Assembly: GCA_030679025.1 (NCBI GenBank) | Contig: JAUXTV010000002.1 | Location: forward strand, 1-10,842 | DNA length: 10,842 bases | Source: Candidatus Woesearchaeota archaeon | Lineage (GTDB): Archaea > Nanobdellota > Nanobdellia > SCGC-AAA011-G17 > UBA489 | Direction of reading: 5' to 3' | Part shown: one piece after another, positions 1 to 5,881 of the stretch | How the letters are laid out: each line of letters opens with the position of its first letter | Numbering within the stretch: position 1 is the first letter of the stretch | Notes under the pieces: model-generated | Told to the model about the DNA's origin: nothing | The model's input: only the letters and a program-made list of their open reading frames with translations | The model's database searches: none | Made by a program: the position numbers and the translations under genes

Positions 1-870
1 TACTGCATCAGTTGTTTTTTGACCGTTAATTTCGTAAATAATAATAGGAGCAACTAAACCTGCTTCTGCTGCTGGCTGGTTTTCAATAATAGTTTTGATG
101 TTGATACCTGTACCTTCATAGACATTGCCATAGAGAGGACCTGTAATAAAATTCATGATGAGTAAGAAGAATATTCCAAAGATAATATTGGAGAAAGGAC
201 CTGCCGCAAACACAGCTAACTGCGCTGGCTTAGATTTTTTATTCAATTCTTTTTCCTCTGGCTCTACAAAAGCTCCCAAGATGGGACCGAAGAATAAAAA
301 TCCTGAAGACTTAATTTTAATTTTATATAAGCGAGCCCAGATACCATGAGAAAATTCGTGCACTGTTGCAACTAAAAAGATAGCGACAATCCAATGCCAA
401 AAAGAGAGATTAGGCAATCCTGGAACACTAACACCTGGCAAGACTGGAGCTACTGCAGGAGGAGCATCTGCGACAAAGAGCATAGTAATTGTTCCCTTGA
501 CTAATAAGAAGAGAATCACGGCCATACCTATAAATCCAATAGTTGTACCAATATGTCCCCATAAGTTTAAAGGAACTGCTAATAATAAACCAAAGAACAA
601 GGAAAAGCTACCTATGATTAACCAGAGCTGATGATTAGCTACAAAACCAAAGACACCCAAGATGATGCCTGCAAGTACAAGAATATATCCTAGAACTACA
701 AGCCATTTCTGATCATCTTTCTTAGAAATAGATTCCATCCACTTGATGCCTAACTGGGTCTTGAAGAGAGCGACGATTTTTCCCTGCACTTCAAAGCGAG
801 AACGATACTTGAAAAAAAGAACTAAAATTAGAGAATAAAAAATAATCGCGAAGAGTAAATCAAGATTCAT
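1..870 (-). CDS. Site-2 protease family M50 zinc metalloprotease, membrane-embedded (partial, C-terminus outside window)
   Basis: An open frame runs from the ATG at 870 to the window edge (290 residues, no stop). It encodes a polytopic membrane protein with hydrophobic segments at about residues 5-21, 56-75, 79-100, 109-133, 158-174 and 216-245. The zinc-protease motif HEFSH is at residues 171-175, so H171 and H175 are zinc ligands and E172 the general base. AAGPFSN at 222-228 is the usual second conserved M50 segment. Residues from about 252 look like the start of a PDZ domain (AGL...IIIYEINGQ). The second metal motif (NxxPxxxLDG type) should lie beyond the edge. Family members cut transmembrane substrates within the membrane, often to release regulators. 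The gene is last in an operon after aIF5A and L40e, with only 2 nt after the L40e stop. The substrate is unknown. Confidence 0.93.
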   Translation of the reverse strand, partial: MNLDLLFAIIFYSLILVLFFKYRSRFEVQGKIVALFKTQLGIKWMESISKKDDQKWLVVLGYILVLAGIILGVFGFVANHQLWLIIGSFSLFFGLLLAVPLNLWGHIGTTIGFIGMAVILFLLVKGTITMLFVADAPPAVAPVLPGVSVPGLPNLSFWHWIVAIFLVATVHEFSHGIWARLYKIKIKSSGFLFFGPILGAFVEPEEKELNKKSKPAQLAVFAAGPFSNIIFGIFFLLIMNFITGPLYGNVYEGTGINIKTIIENQPAAEAGLVAPIIIYEINGQKTTDAV

Positions 871-872
871 GT

Positions 873-1049
873 TTACTTAGCAGCTTTTTTTCCTTTTCTC
901 ATTGGACGTAAAGCTCGGCACCCGCATTTTTTACAAGAGACTAATCTTTTGATTACTTTTTGTGATGTTGCACGTTGTTTGGTCTTGCATCTTCGACAGA
1001 CAAATACATTTTTGAACATACGTTGTGAAGCTTCTGTGAATTTTACCAT
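873..1049 (-). CDS. rpl40e: 50S ribosomal protein L40e
   Basis: This 58-residue basic protein reads from the ATG at 1049 to the TAA at 873-875. Cysteines C18, C21, C39 and C42 form two CxxC knuckles (VCRRC and SCKKC) that bind one zinc ion, and LRPM near the C-terminus matches the LRPK typical of archaeal L40e. L40e is a small protein of the large ribosomal subunit; in eukaryotes it is made as a ubiquitin fusion, while archaea encode it alone as here. Its ATG directly follows the aIF5A stop (TAAATG), so the two are almost certainly co-transcribed and possibly translationally coupled. The loop between the knuckles is somewhat longer than in the textbook family. The identification rests on the zinc pattern, size, charge and neighbours. 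Confidence 0.93.
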   Translation of the reverse strand: MVKFTEASQRMFKNVFVCRRCKTKQRATSQKVIKRLVSCKKCGCRALRPMRKGKKAAK

Positions 1050-1448
1050 TTATTTTACCTGCTTGATGACTTTTTGACCCATGAGCTTCCAGTAAGTAAT
1101 CTGGATGCCTTCTTTTAATTGAGCTTTAAACTCTTCTGGGATTTCTAGATCGAAGGTTTCGAAAGTAGTCATATCCATAACATTAGCTTTATTGTCTTTT
1201 ACTGACAAGACTTGAGCATTTTCTTTTTCAACTAGAGGAACATCAATATTATCAGACAGAGGTCGAATAAAAATTTTCTTCACGCCTTCATTGATTAATC
1301 CTTGCGCTTCCACACGCGCTTTGGAGTGACCGTGCTTACCAGTTTTAGAAACTTGGATGGATTTAACGACGCAAGCCATGCCATCAACAATAATGTATCG
1401 ACCTACTTTTACCGCGTCACCCATAGGCATCTGTTTGGTATCTGTCAT
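1050..1448 (-). CDS. eif5a: Translation initiation factor aIF5A (hypusine-containing, EF-P homologue)
   Basis: The 132-residue product has the full length of archaeal IF5A. The N-terminal SH3-like domain (about 9-70) carries the loop SKTGKHGHSK at 34-43, in which K38 is the lysine expected to become deoxyhypusine or hypusine. The remainder is the OB-fold domain. The protein binds at the ribosomal E site and relieves stalling at poly-proline and other difficult peptide bonds. No deoxyhypusine synthase gene lies in the window. A TATA-like octamer centred 27.5 nt upstream of the ATG supports this start and a leaderless mRNA. It is the first gene of the aIF5A-L40e-M50 protease operon. Confidence 0.98.
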   Translation of the reverse strand: MTDTKQMPMGDAVKVGRYIIVDGMACVVKSIQVSKTGKHGHSKARVEAQGLINEGVKKIFIRPLSDNIDVPLVEKENAQVLSVKDNKANVMDMTTFETFDLEIPEEFKAQLKEGIQITYWKLMGQKVIKQVK

Positions 1449-1471
1449 GAGATTGATTGGGCGTTGGTTGA

Positions 1472-1479
1472 TTTATAAA
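1472..1479 (-). promoter_or_regulatory. TATA box of the aIF5A operon
   Basis: The palindromic octamer TTTATAAA is centred 27.5 nt from the A of the aIF5A ATG, the normal archaeal distance from TATA box to transcription start, so the message probably begins at or next to the start codon. Purine-rich sequence on the upstream side is weak as a BRE. Confidence 0.75.
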
Positions 1480-1536
1480 GATTGTGCTAGTTTGTGCTGT
1501 AATGTTAATGTCAGGTAAAAAGCTAAAAAAACAAGT

Positions 1537-1544
1537 TTTATTAA
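1537..1544 (+). promoter_or_regulatory. TATA box of the P-loop kinase-like gene
   Basis: TTTATTAA is centred 27.5 nt before the ATG at 1568 and is preceded by an A-rich, BRE-like tract. It favours the ATG at 1568 over the in-frame ATG at 1580 and implies a leaderless transcript. It lies back-to-back with the aIF5A promoter in a 119-bp divergent gap. Confidence 0.6.
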
Positions 1545-1567
1545 GTGTTTTGATTTTAAAATTATAA

Positions 1568-2071
1568 ATGAATACTAAAATGAAACGAAGATTAATATTA
1601 ATTGCAGGAATACCCGGGGTAGGAAAAACAACAATCGGTAATTTTCTAGAAAGCAAATACAAATACAAACATTTTGATATGGAAAAATATCATAGAACGT
1701 CAAGAATAATTAAGAATGTAGATAAATTTATTGTTAAATATTTCGAAAAAAATAAAGATATTGTAATAACCTGGGGGTTTAGTCCTGACCAAAAAACTAT
1801 TGATGTTGTAAATCTTCTACATAAATACGGGTTCAAAATTTTTTGGTTCGATGGAAACAGAAATTCTGCAGGAAGAGCAACTATGCAACGCAAAACCTTC
1901 GATGAGATAGTACTTAAAAAACAAATGCAGGCATTAGATAAATGGAATGTTCCGAAAAAAATTAATGCCAAAATAATTAACGTTTTTGATAAAAAAGGTA
2001 ATTTCAGAGGAATTACAAAAATTACAAAAGATATCGATGCTATATTAATAAGAAAATCATTCTACAACTGA
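1568..2071 (+). CDS. P-loop NTPase, small kinase-like (AAA_33 / adenylate-kinase-like fold), substrate unknown
   Basis: The 167-residue product opens with a beta-strand and Walker A motif GIPGVGKTT (14-22), with K20 and T21 contacting nucleotide phosphates. HFDMEK at 35-40 sits where small kinases place a substrate-binding Asp, and a hydrophobic strand follows at about 64-69 (DIVITWG). The Arg/Lys-rich stretch at about 127-141 could be a lid. Length and motif order resemble adenylate-kinase-like or AAA_33 kinases, but I cannot name a substrate. The start at 1568 is supported by the TATA spacing; the ATG at 1580 is possible. The gene is very AT-rich, stands alone between two minus-strand units and is not obviously linked to the translation operon, so it may be a lineage-specific acquisition. 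After its TGA the +1 frame stays open for a further 28 codons. Confidence 0.75.
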   Translation: MNTKMKRRLILIAGIPGVGKTTIGNFLESKYKYKHFDMEKYHRTSRIIKNVDKFIVKYFEKNKDIVITWGFSPDQKTIDVVNLLHKYGFKIFWFDGNRNSAGRATMQRKTFDEIVLKKQMQALDKWNVPKKINAKIINVFDKKGNFRGITKITKDIDAILIRKSFYN

Positions 2072-2150
2072 TGAAGTATCATCTGAAAGAGCAGGAGTTA
2101 ATTTAGAGTTGAAAGAAAATGGGTGGTTGGATTTGATTAGAGAATATTCA

Positions 2151-2549
2151 TTATAAAGAATTCTTATCAAGAAACTCCTTTAAAGCTTTCAAATCTTTTT
2201 TCTTAGGATCATAATAGTATGATAATATACCTATAGATTCTGCACTCTTTACCGCTTGTGGATTATGTTCAAAGTAAATAACATCCTCTTTGTTCAAACC
2301 AAAATGTTTAAGCATTATTTCAAAATATTTAGGGTCTGTTTTCTCGGGATTGTGTTTTAGAGTAAAAACTTCATAAGGCATTTTATCTAGTCCGAACTTC
2401 TTAAATTGTTCGTCATTTGCTCCTGTAAGAATAATTTTCCTATTTGGAAATATCTGTAGCAAATCATGCATTTCCTTAAAAATCCAAAAGGAACCTTCAT
2501 CTTCAATAACAAAAGCATCAACTGCATCAACCAAAATGGTTTTTATCAT
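2151..2549 (-). CDS. HAD-like superfamily protein with degenerate catalytic motifs
   Basis: The 132-residue product has the HAD motif order. A hydrophobic strand ends in D8 (motif I), ILTGAND (40-46) gives T42 (motif II), K70 in EKTDPKYF corresponds to the motif III Lys, and VIYFEHNPQAVKSAESIGI (90-108) matches motif IV. Two departures stand out. The residue two after D8 is V10 rather than the acid/base Asp, and motif IV has E94-H95-N96 in place of the usual Asp pair. It is short with no obvious cap domain. Phosphohydrolase activity is therefore uncertain; it may be a specialised phosphatase or a binding protein. Its ATG overlaps the stop of the DUF5680 gene by 4 nt (ATGA), so the two are co-transcribed and translationally coupled. 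Confidence 0.8.
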   Translation of the reverse strand: MIKTILVDAVDAFVIEDEGSFWIFKEMHDLLQIFPNRKIILTGANDEQFKKFGLDKMPYEVFTLKHNPEKTDPKYFEIMLKHFGLNKEDVIYFEHNPQAVKSAESIGILSYYYDPKKKDLKALKEFLDKNSL

Positions 2550-2992
2550 ATTCTACCCCCATGATATTCTAATTTATAAACATCCTCTCCTTTGAACATT
2601 ATCCTCTCGGCTCCCTTGAAATTATCTAAATTTCCTTCACTCTCATTAATATACTCAAAATCTCCTTCTTTTAGATGTGAAGGACCTCTGAAAGGTCTTT
2701 GTTCATCCACAAGACTCATCGCCCTTCTAAGAAACTCATAAACTCTTTTACTATCTATTTTATCCGATAACATATAACCATAATAATTCATTATCCAAAT
2801 AGCTTTTCCATTGTGCCAAACAATTTCTTCTCCTCCAAATGGTCTTGGATCTCTTGCATGATATCTATCTCTATATCTATAAGCTCCATCTTCATAGACA
2901 AATTCTTCAAACCCATCTTCTAACTTTGTAGCAGGATTACCACTTGCATAAGTCTGTTTCTTAGCTTTGACTATAAAATTTATCAATTCCAT
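2546..2992 (-). CDS. DUF5680 domain protein of unknown function
   Basis: Taken from the ATG at 2992, the product has 148 residues. The N-terminal pattern FIVKAKKQTYASG, the central YRDRYHARDPRPFGGEEIVW and IWIMNYYGYM match the DUF5680 family as I remember it: a single compact domain rich in aromatic residues, with no known catalytic function. The frame can be extended three codons to a TTG at 3001, but a TATA-like octamer centred 27.5 nt before the ATG supports the shorter, leaderless start. There is no signal peptide or membrane segment, so it should be cytosolic. It is the first gene of a two-gene unit with the HAD-like protein, which suggests a shared pathway or substrate. I recognise the family, not the function. 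Confidence 0.78.
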   Translation of the reverse strand: MELINFIVKAKKQTYASGNPATKLEDGFEEFVYEDGAYRYRDRYHARDPRPFGGEEIVWHNGKAIWIMNYYGYMLSDKIDSKRVYEFLRRAMSLVDEQRPFRGPSHLKEGDFEYINESEGNLDNFKGAERIMFKGEDVYKLEYHGGRI

Positions 2993-3015
2993 GATTATCA
3001 ATTACAAAGTGTATT

Positions 3016-3023
3016 TTAATAAA
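3016..3023 (-). promoter_or_regulatory. TATA box of the DUF5680-HAD operon
   Basis: On the minus strand this reads TTTATTAA, preceded by AGAAAG as a possible BRE. Its centre is 27.5 nt from the ATG at 2992, which decides between that ATG and the TTG at 3001. Confidence 0.65.
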
Positions 3024-3061
3024 CTTTCTATTTCCACCTGACGTTTACTTTACAGCTTATG

Positions 3062-4054
3062 TTAGTTCGGTTTGATGGCAACTGGTTCTTCTTTTTTTGG
3101 TTGTGCTGCATTTGTAAATCTCAGTACCTGACTGGTTAACAATAATTTATTATCAAAATGAGCTAAATCATATCCTTCCATATTTCCTGTGCTATCATAC
3201 CAAGTGCTATCGAAAAAAGTAATATTTATCCCTTGTTTTCCTTGATCTTGATAGAGAGTTGTTGCTTGATTCCATACATGACTTTTATGAGCGTATTCGG
3301 AAACATAGGTATTTACCAACCGAGGATTTCTTTGTTTCAAAACAAAAAAAATGTCCCTTGCTATGGCTGCATATTGTCTGCAGACGACGGGCTGCTGCTG
3401 CAAAAAAAGTTCACTTGGTGCAACAGTGCTATCAAAGCCCACATCATAAGTGATTGGACCTGCAAAGAGATTTAGTGTTTCTTCCATAGCCTTTATTTCT
3501 GCTTGTTTCTTCGCTATATTTTCTAATAGTTGAATGCCTGAAGGTGTTTTTGCTTTGGTAAATATACTTTGCAATTTTTTTCTTTGCTCTTCTTCAGCCT
3601 GCCTACTTTCAAAATCTTTACTAGTTGCAAAATAATTCATTTCATGAGCAACAATCCTTGCTGTGAGCTCCAAAGCTTCTTTAGGCGTTAGAGTTTTTAC
3701 TTTTTCTTCTGTATATCCTAGCTGGCCTGCTACTGCATAAATTTTGTTTTCAAAGGCAAAATAATCTTTAATAACTCTCTTGCTTGCAATTTCTTTTTCA
3801 TCAACATCTAACCCTTCTACGACATACTTTGTTAGAGCTTGATCTAAACTAATTAAGTTTTCAGCATTTGGAGGATTAAAGCTAGAAAATGGTTGGAGTT
3901 GAATTTGTGTTTCTAAATTTGGTTGACTTACAGCTATTGTTGGCTGTGGAACTGCTTGCTGAACTATTTCTTCTTTTTTTATAGTAGCACATCCTGCTAG
4001 CATTCCTGCAAGTAAGACTGTACCTAGATTCCTTTTGTTTATGAGGCGCACCAT
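3062..4054 (-). CDS. Lipoprotein with a C-terminal transglutaminase-like Cys-His-Asp domain
   Basis: From the ATG at 4054 the product has 330 residues. It begins with a basic N-region and hydrophobic segment ending in the lipobox LAGC (cysteine 22), so it should be exported and lipid-anchored. A Gln/Pro-rich linker follows to about residue 65, then a helical region rich in Glu and Lys (about 75-195). The C-terminal domain carries a transglutaminase-like triad: C225 in VVCRQYAAIARD, H259 in SHVWNQ and D282 in FFDSTW. That order and local sequence match the transglutaminase/papain-like fold, whose prokaryotic members are mostly proteases, amidases or cross-linking enzymes. The frame is open back to 4153, but those 33 residues contain no signal and overlap the divergent gene; the TATA position also supports 4054. 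Candidate roles are surface-protein processing or attachment; the substrate is unknown. Confidence 0.85.
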   Translation of the reverse strand: MVRLINKRNLGTVLLAGMLAGCATIKKEEIVQQAVPQPTIAVSQPNLETQIQLQPFSSFNPPNAENLISLDQALTKYVVEGLDVDEKEIASKRVIKDYFAFENKIYAVAGQLGYTEEKVKTLTPKEALELTARIVAHEMNYFATSKDFESRQAEEEQRKKLQSIFTKAKTPSGIQLLENIAKKQAEIKAMEETLNLFAGPITYDVGFDSTVAPSELFLQQQPVVCRQYAAIARDIFFVLKQRNPRLVNTYVSEYAHKSHVWNQATTLYQDQGKQGINITFFDSTWYDSTGNMEGYDLAHFDNKLLLTSQVLRFTNAAQPKKEEPVAIKPN

Positions 4055-4077
4055 ACCTTTGCGCGCTTTAGAATCCT

Positions 4078-4085
4078 TTTTAATA
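4078..4085 (-). promoter_or_regulatory. TATA box of the transglutaminase-like lipoprotein gene
   Basis: On the minus strand this reads TATTAAAA, centred 27.5 nt from the ATG at 4054. It supports the shorter start, which places the lipobox signal peptide directly at the N-terminus. Confidence 0.6.
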
Positions 4086-4115
4086 CTTGCTGAGAGAATT
4101 AGTCTAAAAGAAATG

Positions 4116-4123
4116 TTAATAAA
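4116..4123 (+). promoter_or_regulatory. TATA box of the EgtD-like methyltransferase gene
   Basis: TTAATAAA is centred 26.5 nt before the ATG at 4146, so a leaderless message is likely. It lies about 38 bp from the TATA box of the divergent lipoprotein gene, giving a compact two-way promoter region. Confidence 0.6.
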
Positions 4124-4145
4124 CAAGTAAAAAGTTGTTTTATAT

Positions 4146-5087
4146 ATGTTCACTAAGAGACAGGAAGCAGAACTTATTACTTCTATTCAAGGACGTGGAG
4201 AGATTCCTTTAAAATTTGCTTATCTTGGTGAAGGGGCTGTAAAATGGCATACTATTGCTAAAAAAAGATCTAGCGGTGGAATTAATTATGCAGAAACTCA
4301 ACTTCTATCTCGAAAAATCAGAGATTTTATCAGTTCATTTACTAATGCAAAAAAGATAAATCTTATAGATATTGGCTGCGGGGATGGTCAACCAGTTTTG
4401 CCTATTCTTAAGGAATTAAGTAGTCAAGACATATCTTTTCGATATGTTCCTATAGATATTAGTAAAGAAATGTTGGATTTAGCTGAAAAAACTATTTTAA
4501 GCAAACATAAAGGTTGTGAAGTCAAAAAATACCTAATAGATTTTGAGCTTGGTAACTTTTCAGATATAACTTATGATTTAAAATCTGATGGTTCTGCTAA
4601 TTTATTACTCTTTTTAGGAAGTACCTTGGGTAACTTTTCTGATAGGAATAGAATACTTACTAATATTCGCGACTCTATGAGCTCTGATGATTTTTTGATT
4701 GTTGGTGTAGAGATGACTAATTTTTCAAAAGTCAACAAATTACTTCCGCATTACACAGGTAAAGAGGCTTTAGATTTTGTTTTTACTGTACCAGTTAATA
4801 TTGGAATAAAAGTAAGAACAGTTGAATATGAAGCAGTTTGGAATGAAAAAGATACTCAAATTGAAATCTGGATTCAATTAAAAAATGACCAGAAAATTCA
4901 TATTGGTTCAGATTCTTTTACTTTAGAAAGGGATGAAAGATTATTGCTAGGACGTTCTGTTAAATTTAATGAATGGACTTTTACTAAGCTTATGTCTGAT
5001 GTTGGGTTTAGAACTGAACTTTTAACCACATCAAAAGACAGAGAATATGTTTTGTCAATGGTCCAACCCACTAGATATGCTGTCTGA
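4146..5087 (+). CDS. EgtD-like SAM-dependent methyltransferase (Methyltransf_33 family)
   Basis: The 313-residue product has a Rossmann methyltransferase core: motif I LIDIGCGDGQ (73-82) binds SAM, YVPIDISKEML (100-110) is the acidic ribose-binding strand, and LLLFLGSTLGNFSD (153-166) is the hallmark of the EgtD/histidine N-alpha-methyltransferase family. N163 of GNF corresponds to the EgtD Asn that holds the substrate carboxylate. The C-terminal lobe (about 200-313) has the expected closing segment GRSVKF (269-274). In EgtD this region reads roughly TEVSAKF, with Glu and Ser gripping the imidazole; here the Ser is kept (S271) and the Glu position is G269. An alpha-amino-acid or related N-methyltransferase is plausible, but histidine specificity and ergothioneine synthesis are not supported, and no EgtB or EgtC lies nearby. 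A monocistronic leaderless gene is likely. Confidence 0.85.
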   Translation: MFTKRQEAELITSIQGRGEIPLKFAYLGEGAVKWHTIAKKRSSGGINYAETQLLSRKIRDFISSFTNAKKINLIDIGCGDGQPVLPILKELSSQDISFRYVPIDISKEMLDLAEKTILSKHKGCEVKKYLIDFELGNFSDITYDLKSDGSANLLLFLGSTLGNFSDRNRILTNIRDSMSSDDFLIVGVEMTNFSKVNKLLPHYTGKEALDFVFTVPVNIGIKVRTVEYEAVWNEKDTQIEIWIQLKNDQKIHIGSDSFTLERDERLLLGRSVKFNEWTFTKLMSDVGFRTELLTTSKDREYVLSMVQPTRYAV

Positions 5088-5127
5088 TTTAATAATCTAA
5101 ATTCTTATAGGTAGTGTGAGCCAAAGA

Positions 5128-5135
5128 TTTAAATA
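5128..5135 (+). promoter_or_regulatory. BRE/TATA promoter of the FKBP-type isomerase
   Basis: TTTAAATA, preceded by CCAAAGA as a BRE-like element, is centred 26.5 nt before the ATG at 5158. It shows that the upstream in-frame GTG at 5116 is not the start, since that codon lies upstream of the promoter itself. Confidence 0.78.
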
Positions 5136-5157
5136 TCACTTTTCTTTCGAGAATCTC

Positions 5158-5835
5158 ATGGCAATTAAAAAAGGCGACTTTGTTGAGATTGATTATATGG
5201 GTAAGCTGAAAGAGACTGGAGAGGTCTTTGATGTTACTAGCGCTGAAGTCGCAAAACAACACAAGATCTACAATCCGAAGGCACATTATCACAGCCAAAT
5301 TATTTGTGTTGGAGAAAAACAAGTTGTTTCTGGACTTGACGAAGCATTAGTCAATAAAGAAGAAAAGAAAACCTTTACTGTTGACCTAACACCAGAAGTA
5401 GCTTTTGGTAAGAAAGATCCTAAGCTCATGCAGCTTGTGCCTTTACAAACTTTCCACAAGCAACAGATTAATCCTTTTCCTGGATTGCAACTCAATTTAA
5501 ATGGCACGCTGGGAACAGTAAGATCAGTTTCTGGTGGCAGAGTTGTTGTTGACTTTAACCATCCGCTAGCAGGAAGAGCTGTCAGTTATGAAGTGACTGT
5601 AAAAAGATTGGTTACTAGTGATGCAGAAAAATTGCACGGAATTATACATACTTTATTCCAAAGAGACATTGCCTGCACAGTGCAAGAACATAAAGCCCAT
5701 ATTGACTTGCCTTTACAAAATGAAATGCAGAAGCACGTTATAGATCATATCAAACGTTTAATTCCTGCTCTTCAAGAAGTTACTTTTTCTCAATCTAAGC
5801 AAGCTAATGCAAAATCTGCTTCCCAGAAGCAGTAA
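5158..5835 (+). CDS. FKBP-type peptidyl-prolyl cis-trans isomerase, SlyD-like with IF domain and C-terminal extension
   Basis: From the ATG at 5158 the product has 225 residues. It begins with the FKBP strand KKGDFVEIDYMGKL, followed by GEVFDVT, IICVGEKQVVSGLDEAL (48-64) and FTVDLTPEVAFGKKDPKL (73-90). An insert-in-flap domain (about 85-145) ends with FNHPLAGRAVSYEVTV, as in archaeal and SlyD-type enzymes. Residues from about 151 to 210 form an extra domain seen in long archaeal FKBPs, and the last 15 are a Ser/Gln/Lys-rich tail. The role is a cytosolic folding catalyst and holdase; the IF domain gives chaperone activity. There is no signal peptide. The upstream GTG at 5116 keeps the frame open but lies before the promoter. 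ftsZ follows 46 nt later with its own TATA box. Confidence 0.93.
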   Translation: MAIKKGDFVEIDYMGKLKETGEVFDVTSAEVAKQHKIYNPKAHYHSQIICVGEKQVVSGLDEALVNKEEKKTFTVDLTPEVAFGKKDPKLMQLVPLQTFHKQQINPFPGLQLNLNGTLGTVRSVSGGRVVVDFNHPLAGRAVSYEVTVKRLVTSDAEKLHGIIHTLFQRDIACTVQEHKAHIDLPLQNEMQKHVIDHIKRLIPALQEVTFSQSKQANAKSASQKQ

Positions 5836-5836
5836 A

Positions 5837-5844
5837 TTTATATA
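5837..5844 (+). promoter_or_regulatory. TATA box of ftsZ
   Basis: TTTATATA begins directly after the isomerase stop codon. Transcription would start near 5867, leaving a leader of about 15 nt that contains GAGATGA (5871-5877), a plausible weak Shine-Dalgarno element before the ATG at 5882. ftsZ is thus one of few genes here with a short leader. Confidence 0.65.
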
Positions 5845-5881
5845 GCAGTGAGGCATTCTCCCACTCAAGAGAGATGACAAC

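Noticed and set aside
155..349. Plus-strand frame of 64 codons near the left edge
   Set aside because: It lies antisense within the M50 protease, whose HEFSH and AAGPFSN motifs show that the minus strand is coding.
1417..1668. Open frame of 83 codons on the minus strand
   Set aside because: It overlaps the start of aIF5A and the Walker A region of the P-loop gene; its translation has no domain and is a shadow of both.
2069..2092. Possible C/D box guide RNA (TGATGA followed by CTGA)
   Set aside because: The spacing between the boxes is only 8 nt, the first box lacks the purine before TGATGA, and I found no C' and D boxes after it.
3385..3405. CTG/CTGC-like triplet run resembling a microsatellite
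   Set aside because: It encodes the short Gln run QQQ next to the catalytic Cys of the lipoprotein and is too short to be a repeat of note.
4055..4153. 33-residue N-terminal extension of the lipoprotein
   Set aside because: It would put the signal peptide in the interior, overlaps the divergent gene's start and contains the promoter; the ATG at 4054 fits better.
5116..5157. GTG start for the FKBP isomerase
   Set aside because: The TATA box at 5128-5135 lies downstream of this GTG, so it cannot be in the message from that promoter.
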